A stretch of 64,000 nt of DNA, taken from contig MVRE01000013.1 of NCBI GenBank assembly GCA_002067895.1, positions 62,001-126,000 on the forward strand, written 5' to 3'. The position numbers and the translations under genes were made by a program. This stretch comes from Methanoregula sp. PtaU1.Bin051. GTDB taxonomy: Archaea > Halobacteriota > Methanomicrobia > Methanomicrobiales > Methanospirillaceae. The notes beneath the pieces were generated by a model that saw only the letters and a list, made by a program, of their open reading frames with translations, made no database searches and was not told where the DNA came from. Below are positions 8,333-16,199 of this stretch, piece after piece; within the stretch, counting starts at the first letter, position 1, and each line of letters opens with the position of its first letter.

Positions 8333-9876
8333 TGACGAGGATACTTATCGCTGACGACAATGCGCAGAACCTGTACCTGCTGGAATCGATCCTGAAAGGA
8401 TACGGTTATAAGGCGGTATCCGCACGGAACGGCGCCGAGGCCCTTGAGGCTGCGCTGAAACAGCCGCCGGACCTGATTATTACGGATATTTTGATGCCGG
8501 TCATGGACGGGTTCGAGCTCTGCCGGCGGTGGAAAGCGGACGACCGGCTCAAAGAGATCCCCTTCGTTTTCTACACGGCTACGTACACGGATCCCAAGGA
8601 CGAGGAGTTTGCAAAAAACCTCGGGGCCGACCGGTTCATCATCAAGCCGCAGAAGCCGGAGGTTCTCGGCAGCATGGTGAAGGAGATTGTGGAAAAATGC
8701 CGGAAGAAAGCCCCCCTTGTTCCCGCACGGCCCCTTGGCGATGAGATGGAGGTCCTGCGGGAGTATAACGATACACTGTTCCGCAAGCTGGAAAAGAAGG
8801 TCCTGCAGCTGGAAGCGGAGATCAGCGAGCGCAGGAAGGTCGAGGCGGAACTGCGGGAAAGCGAGATGAAATTCCGGACGGTTGTAGAGAACGTCCCCGA
8901 TTTCATTATGGTCCACCGGGGCGGCACCATCATCTACGTCAACAACTCTGTCCTTCGCACAACCGGTTACGAATCCGGCGAGATCCTCGGCCAGCCCATC
9001 AGGAAGTTCATCGCCCCTGAATTCCGGGATACAGTTGAGTCTGCCATAAAGAAGCGGATGAAAGGCGAACCGATGGACCCGTATGAAGCTGACATCCTGA
9101 CAAAGTCGGGTTCCCGCATGACGGTGATGATCCGCGGCAGTTGTATCGAGTTTGCCGGTGCCCCCGCACTGCTGAATGTGCTCACCGACATTACCGAACG
9201 CAAGCAGGCTGAAGAAAAGATCCGTATCACGAACCGCAAACTGGCCCTCATGAATGAAGTGGCGTACCAGGATATCCAGAACAAGGTTACTGCGCTCCGG
9301 GGTTTTGTCGAGCTCAGGAAAGGAAGTGTAAGCGAAGAGGAGAGGACATCGTTCATCGAAAAAGAGAAAACGATCCTGAAATCCATCCACGACCTGATCA
9401 ACAAGACGAAGGATTACCAGCAGATGGGCGTGGACCAGTCCCGCTGGATGCCTCTTGAAACGGCTGTCCGGATGCAGTTCTCGCTCTTAAGCCTGAAGCA
9501 TAACGTGTCGCTTGAATGCGATCTGCCCGGGCTCGAGATCTATGCCGACCCCCTCATTGACCGGGTCTTCTACAGCCTCATGCACAATGCAATCCAGCAC
9601 GGGGGGACGGTGAATCATATCTTTTTTACGTCACGTGAAACCCCCGCCGGGCTGGTGCTGGTCTGCGAGGATGACGGTATCGGTATTCCTCAGGAAGAAA
9701 AGTCCAGTATTTTCAATCGCATCGTAGGAGGCAGGGGAAGGTTCGGCCTGTTCTTTGTACGGGAATTTTTAACCCTGTTTGGCATGAAGATAACGGAAAC
9801 GGGCGAGCCCGGCACGGGTGCCCGGTTCGAGATTTCAGTGCCGAAGGGAATGTACCGGTTTACCGGAAAAACGTAA
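8332..9876 (+). CDS. REC-PAS-histidine kinase-like protein with Gln at the phospho-acceptor site
   Basis: The protein has 514 residues. The ATG at 8332 follows an AGGAG site and overlaps the previous stop. Residues 1-125 are REC (D8/D9, D52, K in IIKPQKP). A coiled coil spans about 140-180 and a PAS domain about 185-310, ending in DITERKQAEE. A dimerisation segment and HATPase follow. In this archaeal kinase type the phospho-acceptor sits in a RHD motif, as in two other kinases of this window. Here the segment reads VAYQDIQNK, with CAG at 9268-9270. The N-box (SLMHNAIQHG), G1 (EDDGIGIP) and a poor G2 (GRFGLFF) remain. It may bind ATP but not autophosphorylate on His, acting as a REC-controlled scaffold or phosphatase. 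Confidence 0.8.
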   Translation: MTRILIADDNAQNLYLLESILKGYGYKAVSARNGAEALEAALKQPPDLIITDILMPVMDGFELCRRWKADDRLKEIPFVFYTATYTDPKDEEFAKNLGADRFIIKPQKPEVLGSMVKEIVEKCRKKAPLVPARPLGDEMEVLREYNDTLFRKLEKKVLQLEAEISERRKVEAELRESEMKFRTVVENVPDFIMVHRGGTIIYVNNSVLRTTGYESGEILGQPIRKFIAPEFRDTVESAIKKRMKGEPMDPYEADILTKSGSRMTVMIRGSCIEFAGAPALLNVLTDITERKQAEEKIRITNRKLALMNEVAYQDIQNKVTALRGFVELRKGSVSEEERTSFIEKEKTILKSIHDLINKTKDYQQMGVDQSRWMPLETAVRMQFSLLSLKHNVSLECDLPGLEIYADPLIDRVFYSLMHNAIQHGGTVNHIFFTSRETPAGLVLVCEDDGIGIPQEEKSSIFNRIVGGRGRFGLFFVREFLTLFGMKITETGEPGTGARFEISVPKGMYRFTGKT

Positions 9877-9950
9877 GGCCCGACCGCTCTATCACAAAGC
9901 GTATAATTCCACACGACTTTCTTTTCTGAAACGGGGATGAAAGGCAAAGC

Positions 9951-10008
9951 ATTTCAGGAACGTTTGATGAAAAAGCCGGGACTTTTTCATGCCAAATAGT
10001 TCCTGAAA
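9951..10008. other. Nested inverted repeat (two-tier hairpin)
   Basis: An outer 10-bp repeat, tttcaggaac (9952-9961) with gttcctgaaa (9999-10008), encloses a perfect 9-bp repeat, atgaaaaag (9967-9975) with ctttttcat (9982-9990), around a 6-base loop. It lies between the kinase stop at 9876 and the gene at 10034. It could be a structured leader RNA, a terminator-like element or a large operator. Confidence 0.6.
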
Positions 10009-10033
10009 CATTCGTTACGGGGATCTGATCCAG

Positions 10034-10519
10034 ATGACACGCGGGAGAAAACCGGAGAGCGCGATTGCCGATGCGAAAAAATTTGCGGAGCGGATGGGTT
10101 ACCACTGGATGGAGAATGCCGAACCGGACCTTCCGTTCGACCTCCTGATCTTCAAGGAAAATACCGTGCGCATCGTCAAGGTGAGGACGACGTTGAACCG
10201 TCTCGGCCCGGAAGATTTCTATGAGAAAAAATTTCCGGACGATGTCGCGGCCCTCTGCTCGCTCCCGTTTCCCCAGGGAATAATCCGCGAGCTCTGGCTG
10301 AAGTCGAGGGGCGAACGCGCCTGGTGCCGGCTCCATGTCACGACAGCAGGTGTCTGGGTGATCGAGTGGTGGGGGCCGGACAGGTACACGAACCCCCATG
10401 CCCGGCGGGAGATCAAAGAGAAGCCCGGGCCGACCGGGAAATTCATCGTGAAAAAGTCCGCCGGTCCCCGCATCATTATCCCCCCGGCTGAGCTCCCCGG
10501 GAGCGAGGCAGAAAAATAA
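10034..10519 (+). CDS. Conserved hypothetical protein, possible nuclease-like fold
   Basis: The protein has 161 residues, is basic at both ends and has no membrane segment. The first half has helix-strand-strand order with PFDLLIFKENTVRIVKVRT. This recalls the D..xK core of restriction-endonuclease-like folds, though the middle acidic residue is Val here, so catalysis is doubtful. The second half is Trp-rich (VWVIEWWGPDR) and the tail is low-complexity. It is preceded by a large nested hairpin and no clear ribosome site. It stands alone between the kinase operon and VapBC. I cannot name the family. Confidence 0.6.
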   Translation: MTRGRKPESAIADAKKFAERMGYHWMENAEPDLPFDLLIFKENTVRIVKVRTTLNRLGPEDFYEKKFPDDVAALCSLPFPQGIIRELWLKSRGERAWCRLHVTTAGVWVIEWWGPDRYTNPHARREIKEKPGPTGKFIVKKSAGPRIIIPPAELPGSEAEK

Positions 10520-10743
10520 GCCCAATACGGGCTCCGTTTGCCAATCCGGGGAAGGCAAAAAAATCTCCACCGGAAGCCGTGTTGATTCCACTGAGTAAAT
10601 CGTGCTATAAACGGGCAAAACGCATTTTTAAGCGTTTAAAACCGGAAAAAACCTGCAGATTTAGCGGGCCTGCAATCGGCACCTATCCGGCCGCGATCTG
10701 CAGTATGCCGGAAACGGAAGGAAGGGCTTTATTGGGGGGATTA

Positions 10744-11142
10744 TTATAAAATATCGATTGTTTCCCTGCACCCCTTGAAATGGAGATCGCCGGTCAGAAC
10801 TTTCAGGTTGTGGACCTGTGCCGTCGCAAGGATCAGGCAGTCAACCGCTCCCATTTTCTTCTTCTTTTTCTTTTGTTCGGATTTTATTGAGCCGCCAAGG
10901 AATGCAATCCGGTTATCAACGGGAATTACTTCTGCATGGGAAAGAATCGTTGCAATATGTGACAATGCCACATCGCGACCGTGTTTTTCTTCAAGCACGT
11001 AATAGAGTTCATACACGCTCAGTACTGAAACAAAAACAGGGGCATTCCCCTCAACGAGCGTAAGGGCCCGTTGTCCCCATCCGGTATTTTTCAGAATTTC
11101 GATCCAGGCGTAGGTATCAACGAGGATGCCGGGCCGGTTCAC
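10744..11142 (-). CDS. vapC: VapC-type PIN ribonuclease toxin
   Basis: The protein has 132 residues. The PIN acidic residues are visible: D in ILVDTYAW, E in SVYELYYVL, D in AVDCLILA and D in LTGDLHF. VapC toxins cleave tRNA or rRNA until neutralised by their antitoxin. The start overlaps the stop of the antitoxin gene by 4 bases, the normal VapBC order. An unusual run of about seven lysines (EQKKKKKKMG) lies just before the third acidic residue, encoded by A-rich DNA on the minus strand. All active-site residues are present, so I expect an active toxin. Confidence 0.9.
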   Translation of the reverse strand: MNRPGILVDTYAWIEILKNTGWGQRALTLVEGNAPVFVSVLSVYELYYVLEEKHGRDVALSHIATILSHAEVIPVDNRIAFLGGSIKSEQKKKKKKMGAVDCLILATAQVHNLKVLTGDLHFKGCRETIDIL

Positions 11143-11459
11143 TCTGCATCCTCCTCTTTTACTTCCTCCTCATGCTCTTTGTAGATCTTCTCCGTATCGA
11201 GATCGGGCAGTGCCCCGAGAAGTGAGCGCAACGATCTCACCGGAATAAGTTCAATCATGCTGTCAGTTGTCCTGACCTCAAACCGGTCGGTATCGAAGCT
11301 GTTCCGGATTTTTTTTGGAAGGACCAGCCTCCCGCTCCGATCGATTGTTATAACCTCTCTCTCCGGGATGGAGTATGATGCCGATCCTTCATGCACGGAA
11401 AGGACCGGAATATTCCTGCCGCTCCGGGATCTTCTGCGCTTCACGTAACCCATCTCCAA
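11139..11459 (-). CDS. vapB: VapB-type AbrB/SpoVT antitoxin
   Basis: The protein has 106 residues. After a basic N-terminal extension (KRRRSRSGRN), residues about 35-75 form a swapped-hairpin AbrB fold (VITIDRSGRLVLPKKIR), the usual DNA-binding part. The acidic tail (about 85-106, rich in Glu and Asp) probably wraps the PIN toxin and blocks its active site. It lies directly upstream of vapC with a 4-base overlap and should autoregulate the pair. The first residues MEMG allow a start two codons later. Confidence 0.85.
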   Translation of the reverse strand: MEMGYVKRRRSRSGRNIPVLSVHEGSASYSIPEREVITIDRSGRLVLPKKIRNSFDTDRFEVRTTDSMIELIPVRSLRSLLGALPDLDTEKIYKEHEEEVKEEDAE

Positions 11460-11619
11460 CAGTATTGGAATAATATGATTTATGGCATTAATTAATTTAT
11501 GGTAATAATTACAATATGGAAAACCAAGCGTATTCTCTTCTCATCTGATTTTTCATCTGATTCTTATTGCCCGGCTGGAGATCGCTGCCGGAAATTATCC
11601 GGCCCCTCACGGTCCCGAT

Positions 11620-11732
11620 GATCAGTGTGCAGCCTCTTCAACCACCGCAATCTCCTCTGCCGTCAGCCCGTACAGCTCGTACACCAGCGCATCGATCTTC
11701 ACGTCAACAGCCTCGATCTCCTGCCGCACAAG
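11620..11732 (-). pseudogene. Duplicated 3' end of the Eco57I-like methylase gene
   Basis: These 113 bases match 12271-12383, the end of the methylase gene, at all but about six or seven positions. Translated on the minus strand, the last 30-odd residues (ending VVEEAAH and a stop) are the same in both copies except a conservative difference near the edge, so the base changes are almost all synonymous. The copy has no start and lies directly downstream of hicA. Confidence 0.8.
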
Positions 11733-11744
11733 TATGAGAATTTT

Positions 11745-11969
11745 TTACAGGAGATCCCGCAATTCGTCCCGTTCGATCCCGGCCTGTTTCAGGATCTCGA
11801 TGAGTGTCCCGACCGGAAGATCTTTCCGGTGTACGGGAACGATGGCACGCCGTTTTGTTTCCGGCTGAAAAAAGATATGATGGCTTCCCTTTGTCCGGTC
11901 AAGGACAAAGCCCCGGCTCTTGAGAATTTTTATAACTTTCTGGGGCGTCAGGTTCGGGAGTTTAGGCAT
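11745..11969 (-). CDS. hicA: HicA mRNA interferase toxin
   Basis: The protein has 74 residues and a dsRBD-like fold. It has the HicA signature: LKSRGF near the start, then KGSHHIFF with the catalytic His, and PVHRKDLPVGTL. HicA cleaves mRNA when free of HicB. It follows hicB with an 8-base overlap, so the pair is co-transcribed with the antitoxin first. Length and motifs are normal, so it should be active. Confidence 0.9.
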   Translation of the reverse strand: MPKLPNLTPQKVIKILKSRGFVLDRTKGSHHIFFQPETKRRAIVPVHRKDLPVGTLIEILKQAGIERDELRDLL

Positions 11970-12195
11970 TTGCCTTTACCATGACCGTGTATTCGAGAAC
12001 GCCCTCTTCCGTTGGGATCTCATCTCCATGAGCCCTGAGACTCTCAAGGTAGAGCTCGATCGCCTCTTTTGCCATGGTAATGGCGTCTTCAATAGTATCG
12101 CCGAACGTGACACAGCCGGGAAGCGTGGGAACAATTGCGGTGTAACCCCCTTCCGGCTCTTTCCTGAGCAGAACCCGGTAGCTCATCTGGTCCAT
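11962..12195 (-). CDS. hicB: HicB antitoxin
   Basis: The protein has 77 residues. The partial RNase H-like HicB fold is clear: YRVLLRKEPEGGYTAIVP, then LPGCVTFGDT and a helix with EDAITMAKEAIELYL. It neutralises HicA. No separate helix-turn-helix or ribbon-helix-helix tail is visible, so it is the short HicB form. The fourth residue (Met) is an alternative start. It overlaps hicA by 8 bases and begins 77 bases downstream of the methylase stop. Confidence 0.88.
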   Translation of the reverse strand: MDQMSYRVLLRKEPEGGYTAIVPTLPGCVTFGDTIEDAITMAKEAIELYLESLRAHGDEIPTEEGVLEYTVMVKANA

Positions 12196-12270
12196 AATGC
12201 GAATCCTGTCTATTCTGTTTTGTTCTCGCTTGTTTATCTCTTCTGTGGAGAGTTATAAGCCTGCCGGTGG

Positions 12271-12383
12271 GATCAGTGTGCAGCCTCTTCAACCACCGCA
12301 ATCTCCTCCGCAGTCAGCCCGTACAGCTCGTACACCAGCGCGTCGATCTTCACGTCCACAGCCTCGATCTCCTGCTGCACGAG
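12271..12383. repeat. Direct repeat, copy 2 (in the intact methylase 3' end)
   Basis: This is the second copy of the 113-bp direct repeat; the first is at 11620-11732. The two flank hicAB exactly, with the hicA stop next to one copy and 77 bases between the hicB start and the other. Confidence 0.85.
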
Positions 12384-14639
12384 CCGGCGCTCCTGATCCG
12401 TTTTTGCTTTCCGGAGATATTCGTGCAATGAAAAAAAATGCGTAACGAGCGCGACAATTTTATCGTGCCGGGATTTGTCCGGGAGTTTGTCGAAGTCCGG
12501 TGTTATGACCGGGAATTTTTTAAGAAGGGCCGGGCTGATATGATAACCGCGGTCGGTCAGCGGGCAGAGGCCGGTGATCAGGAACCGGCCGAGCGACGAG
12601 TTCAGGACTGCAGCAAGGTACGGGTCGTTCCGGACTATTGCAAGGAGCGAAGCTGCAATCGTGTACGAACCGGTCCGGTCGAAGGTGAATGCCGGTCCGT
12701 GCTGGTACTCGGAGAAGACGATCTTCGGTTCCGCTGGGAACGATTCGGGTTCCTGCCGGATCTCTCCTGCGGTGAAATCACCGTCTTTTTGCGATCCCTG
12801 TAGGACCTGTTGTCCGGCAGCCGATTCAAGATATTCCTGCAATGACCGGCAACTCCTCACCACCCGGAGATCCTTCACTGATATAACAAACCGCTCCGGC
12901 TCTTCCGGCACGTATCTGCGGATATCGGACGGGCGGAGCAGCGGGATGAAGAAGCGCCGGCACCGCCCGTCATTTCCGGCGAGCCGGTCTTTGGTCTCCG
13001 CATCAACGACAAACGGGTTGGAACGGATCCGGTGCGTACCGGACCCGATCCCCTCCATCACGTAGGTCTCGAGTGGTGTTCCTTTCTGCCGGATTTTTTC
13101 CAGAAGATCCTTTGCTCTCCGGTCCTTAAGTGTCCAGCCCCCGTCACCGAGTGAGTGCTGGTCGATTGCGAACCGGTAAGAGGCCATGACTTTACCTGCA
13201 CTACGGCCCGTTCCCGGCTCCAGCCTTGATACAGCAAATGGTTGGACGGGCTGCCCTTTCACCAGCTTCAGGATAAGTATCGGAGCCGGACCGTCTGCCA
13301 GCATGCGGGAGATGCCGGTCTCGGTAATCCCGAGAATCTGGTGTGAGAGGAGGAGACGGCGAAAGGGCCGGGCGTGCTGCTGCCGGAGGAAGGTATCGGG
13401 AACGAGGAAGGAAAGGCGGCCGCCCGGCCGCAGAAGCGAGATCCCTTTCTCGGTGAAATACCCGTACAGTCCGGCCCGCTCCGCATAGGTCCCGAAATGC
13501 GTCTGGTAGTACTCCTCGCGGGTCTGTATCGCAAACGGCCTGTATGGAGGAGGAGCGCCGATGACGGCATCGAATCCTCCGGTGGACATGATCTCTGAAA
13601 ATTCCGCGCTCCAGTCGAACGGGTTCACCTTCCGCCGCTCTTCCACGTTGAACGGGTGTACCTGCCGGCCGGAGAAATAGTCTGTCCCGATCAGTGCATT
13701 GCCGCACCGGATCGTGTGCTGCAGGCACTCCACGATCTCACGGATCCTCCCGGCCGTCACAAGCCCTGACCCCATCGCGCCGTGCTCCTCCAGAAAAGCG
13801 ATCAGGAGGATGAACCGTGCCGCGGCGACGGATTCCGGATCGATGTCGGTGCCGAAAACGGATTTACAGAGGTTTTTTTGCAGGAGATCCGCGTCCTTTC
13901 CCGGAGGGCCTGTCCGTGCAGCGGAGTGGCGTACGAGATACCGGTACGCGGCGAGGAGGAACATCCCGGTACCGCATGCGGGGTCGAGGACACGCGCGTC
14001 CCTGCGAATCTCCGTGCCAGAGCCGCCAAGCGTTTCACGCACGATGAAGTCAACAACCGGCCAGGGTGTGACATGGACGCTGCCGGTATACACGACTACC
14101 GATTTCCCTTCCGGTTTCACCCGGCAGCCTTCGGTTACTCTCATTGTCGTGCCGAGAAGGTGCTCGAAAACGGAGGCGAGTTCGTGGAGAGGGATTGTGG
14201 TAACCGGAAACTCCGGTGTCTGCACAGTCCTGATTAAGTCCCTGAGCAGGTCATCGGGGACAACCAGGGCCGGGCCTGAATTGGGAATCTGTTTTTCAAA
14301 GAGCAAGTCCGCATCGAGGCCCGCGTCCGATCCTGCACGGTACAGTCGCCGGCCGACCCCGTCGCTTGTTGCGAGAAGGTCGAGTGTCCCGGGCCCGGCA
14401 AATCCGCGGTCCTCACCAATCCTGAGATAGAGCACGCCAAGGATCGTGCGCAGGATGGATGTGTTGAGGGCCACCTCCGTAACCGCGTGGTGATCGGCGA
14501 CCAGCCGCCTTGCGAGGAGCTCTCGCTCTGCAACGAGAGCGGCAAGGATCGATTTGGCAGCCTGAGAAAGATCTGCCTGACCGGAGCGGGATGCCGGTTG
14601 CACAGAAGCAGGCATCGGTGTAATATTCGCAGGAGGCAA
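12273..14639 (-). CDS. Eco57I/TaqI-type adenine methyltransferase-like protein with altered catalytic motif
   Basis: The protein has 788 residues. Residues about 25-200 are helical. Motif I, DPACGTGMFLLAAYRYL, binds S-adenosylmethionine at about 240-255, and FGTDIDPESV (motif II/III) follows. Motif IV, normally (N/D/S)PP(Y/F) and holding the catalytic residue, reads VIGAPPPYRPF here (13542-13559), so the Asn is Ala or Pro. A TaqI-like C-terminal specificity domain occupies roughly residues 500-720. No nuclease motif is visible at the N-terminus, and the protein is shorter than Eco57I enzymes of about 1000 residues. It may be a non-catalytic DNA-binding remnant of a restriction-modification system. 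Its 3' end is duplicated beyond hicAB. Confidence 0.82.
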   Translation of the reverse strand: MPPANITPMPASVQPASRSGQADLSQAAKSILAALVAERELLARRLVADHHAVTEVALNTSILRTILGVLYLRIGEDRGFAGPGTLDLLATSDGVGRRLYRAGSDAGLDADLLFEKQIPNSGPALVVPDDLLRDLIRTVQTPEFPVTTIPLHELASVFEHLLGTTMRVTEGCRVKPEGKSVVVYTGSVHVTPWPVVDFIVRETLGGSGTEIRRDARVLDPACGTGMFLLAAYRYLVRHSAARTGPPGKDADLLQKNLCKSVFGTDIDPESVAAARFILLIAFLEEHGAMGSGLVTAGRIREIVECLQHTIRCGNALIGTDYFSGRQVHPFNVEERRKVNPFDWSAEFSEIMSTGGFDAVIGAPPPYRPFAIQTREEYYQTHFGTYAERAGLYGYFTEKGISLLRPGGRLSFLVPDTFLRQQHARPFRRLLLSHQILGITETGISRMLADGPAPILILKLVKGQPVQPFAVSRLEPGTGRSAGKVMASYRFAIDQHSLGDGGWTLKDRRAKDLLEKIRQKGTPLETYVMEGIGSGTHRIRSNPFVVDAETKDRLAGNDGRCRRFFIPLLRPSDIRRYVPEEPERFVISVKDLRVVRSCRSLQEYLESAAGQQVLQGSQKDGDFTAGEIRQEPESFPAEPKIVFSEYQHGPAFTFDRTGSYTIAASLLAIVRNDPYLAAVLNSSLGRFLITGLCPLTDRGYHISPALLKKFPVITPDFDKLPDKSRHDKIVALVTHFFSLHEYLRKAKTDQERRLVQQEIEAVDVKIDALVYELYGLTAEEIAVVEEAAH

Positions 14640-14739
14640 GGATAATCCTGCTTATAGACCGGAACAATGACATTCCCTCCCGTCCAACCGGAAAAGAGCA
14701 GGGATACATCACCGGATCAACCGGCCGGAGGCGGGTATC

Positions 14740-15594
14740 GTGATAAAAGAACTGTTCGGGTCGCGGAGGCGGCACGGGAAAAAGTCATCGACAGGAGTAA
14801 AGGAGCAGATAATCCCGCCGCTCCTCGAATTCGAGAACGTGACTGTTGTCAAAGGCGCAACAAAACTTCTCGACTCGATCTCCCTCACCATTGCCGAAGG
14901 GGAGAACGTGGCAATCCTCGGCCCCAACGGCGCCGGCAAATCCTCCCTCATCAAAACAATCAACCGCGAGTACTATCCCGTCTCGTCGCACAACAGCGTC
15001 ATCTTCCGGGTCCGGGGAAAGGAGAACTGGGACGTCTTCGACCTCAGATCAGCGATCGGGATCGTCTCCAACGACCTCCAGTCTGCGTTCACCCGCGACC
15101 TTCCGGTCCGGGAAGTCGTAATCTCCGGTTTTTTCTCAAGCGTCGGGCTCTTCATGCACAAGGTGACGCCGCAGATGGAGGAGCGGGCGGACGGGCTGAT
15201 GGAATTTCTCGGCGTTTCACACCTTGCCGGCCGGTCGATGACATCGCTCTCGTCAGGCGAGGCAAAACGGGTGCTGATCGCCCGCGCCCTCGTGCATGAG
15301 CCAAAGACCCTCATCCTCGACGAACCCACAACCAGCCTCGACCTCTCCGCGCAGCATATATTCCGGTCGACGCTCCGGAAGATTGCGGGGCAAGGAACGG
15401 GCATCATCATGGCCACGCACAACCTGCACGACATCATCCCCGAGATTTCCCGGGTCATCCTGATGAAGGATGGCAGGTTTGCCGCGGACGGGCCCAAGCA
15501 TGAGATCCTCACCGACCGGAAGGTCGGGGGCCTGTTTGGCGTGCCGGTCCACGTGAAGGAAGAGGACGGCTGGTATTACGCGACGGGATACTGA
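14740..15594 (+). CDS. ABC transporter ATPase-like protein without a membrane partner
   Basis: The protein has 284 residues. The GTG start at 14740 is chosen because GGAGG (14727-14731) sits 8 bases upstream. Walker A is GPNGAGKS (about residues 66-73), the signature is LSSGEAKRVLIARAL, Walker B is TLILDEPTTSLD and the switch His is in MATHNLHD. A basic N-terminal extension of about 25 residues precedes the domain. No permease or binding-protein gene lies nearby. The sequence resembles lone ATPases of the ModF/YlmA type, whose role is unclear. The neighbours (methylase upstream on the other strand, cupin downstream) do not suggest a transport operon. Confidence 0.8.
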   Translation: MIKELFGSRRRHGKKSSTGVKEQIIPPLLEFENVTVVKGATKLLDSISLTIAEGENVAILGPNGAGKSSLIKTINREYYPVSSHNSVIFRVRGKENWDVFDLRSAIGIVSNDLQSAFTRDLPVREVVISGFFSSVGLFMHKVTPQMEERADGLMEFLGVSHLAGRSMTSLSSGEAKRVLIARALVHEPKTLILDEPTTSLDLSAQHIFRSTLRKIAGQGTGIIMATHNLHDIIPEISRVILMKDGRFAADGPKHEILTDRKVGGLFGVPVHVKEEDGWYYATGY

Positions 15595-15738
15595 GACGAC
15601 AAGATTCTCCGGAAAGAAATCCGTACAGAATTTTTATCATCCAATGTGTACCGGACACAGGAAGTTACGCCATGCAATCGGGCCGCTGCGTGGACAGGAT
15701 TTTATGGAAGACATAATAAACCCTCATCGGGTACTGGC

Positions 15739-16089
15739 ATGAAGATCACGCGGCTCTACTCCGGGAAGGGCGGGCACTCGTATTTCGAGGATATCGAGCT
15801 GGAATTCACGATGAAGGAAGACCTGGGACTCTTTACCGAGCCGGTCGGTGCGAAAGCCGTTTTCTTCCGGGAGATCCCCCCGGAGTATGCGTACACGTGG
15901 CACACCGTCGTCTGCCGGGAGTACGTGGTGACGCTCTCAGGGAGTGCCGAGATCGAGGCAAGCTCCGGTGAGAAACGTGAATTTGCAAAGGGGGATGTCC
16001 TGCTTGCCGAGGACCTGACGGGAAAGGGTCATAGGACACGGTGCACGAGCAGGATGCCATGGCGGCAGATCTTTGTCACGCTGCCGTAA
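15739..16089 (+). CDS. Small cupin-like protein
   Basis: The protein has 116 residues. The frame is open from 15646, but ATG 15739 begins the conserved part (MKITRLYSGKGGHSYFEDIE), and the AT-rich sequence cataataaa about 25 bases upstream could be a TATA box for a leaderless message. The beta-rich pattern is a single cupin barrel: YTWHTVVCREYVVTLSGSAEIE, then KGDVLLAEDLTGKGHRTR. One His of the metal set (TWH) and the late His (KGH) are present. The family appears in bacteria and archaea as a conserved protein of unknown function. Substrate unknown. Confidence 0.7.
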   Translation: MKITRLYSGKGGHSYFEDIELEFTMKEDLGLFTEPVGAKAVFFREIPPEYAYTWHTVVCREYVVTLSGSAEIEASSGEKREFAKGDVLLAEDLTGKGHRTRCTSRMPWRQIFVTLP

Positions 16090-16199
16090 GAGATCGAAAG
16101 CAACTCATGACCGGGCCCCGTGTCTCTTTTATATTCCCGGTCTTTCCGCCATTATCGTAACGGCCGGAAAAAATGTCGGCAGTTCTGATCGCAGACGGA

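Noticed and set aside
8284-9390. Minus-strand open frame of 368 codons
   Set aside because: It is antisense to the REC-PAS-kinase gene and has no protein-like motifs.
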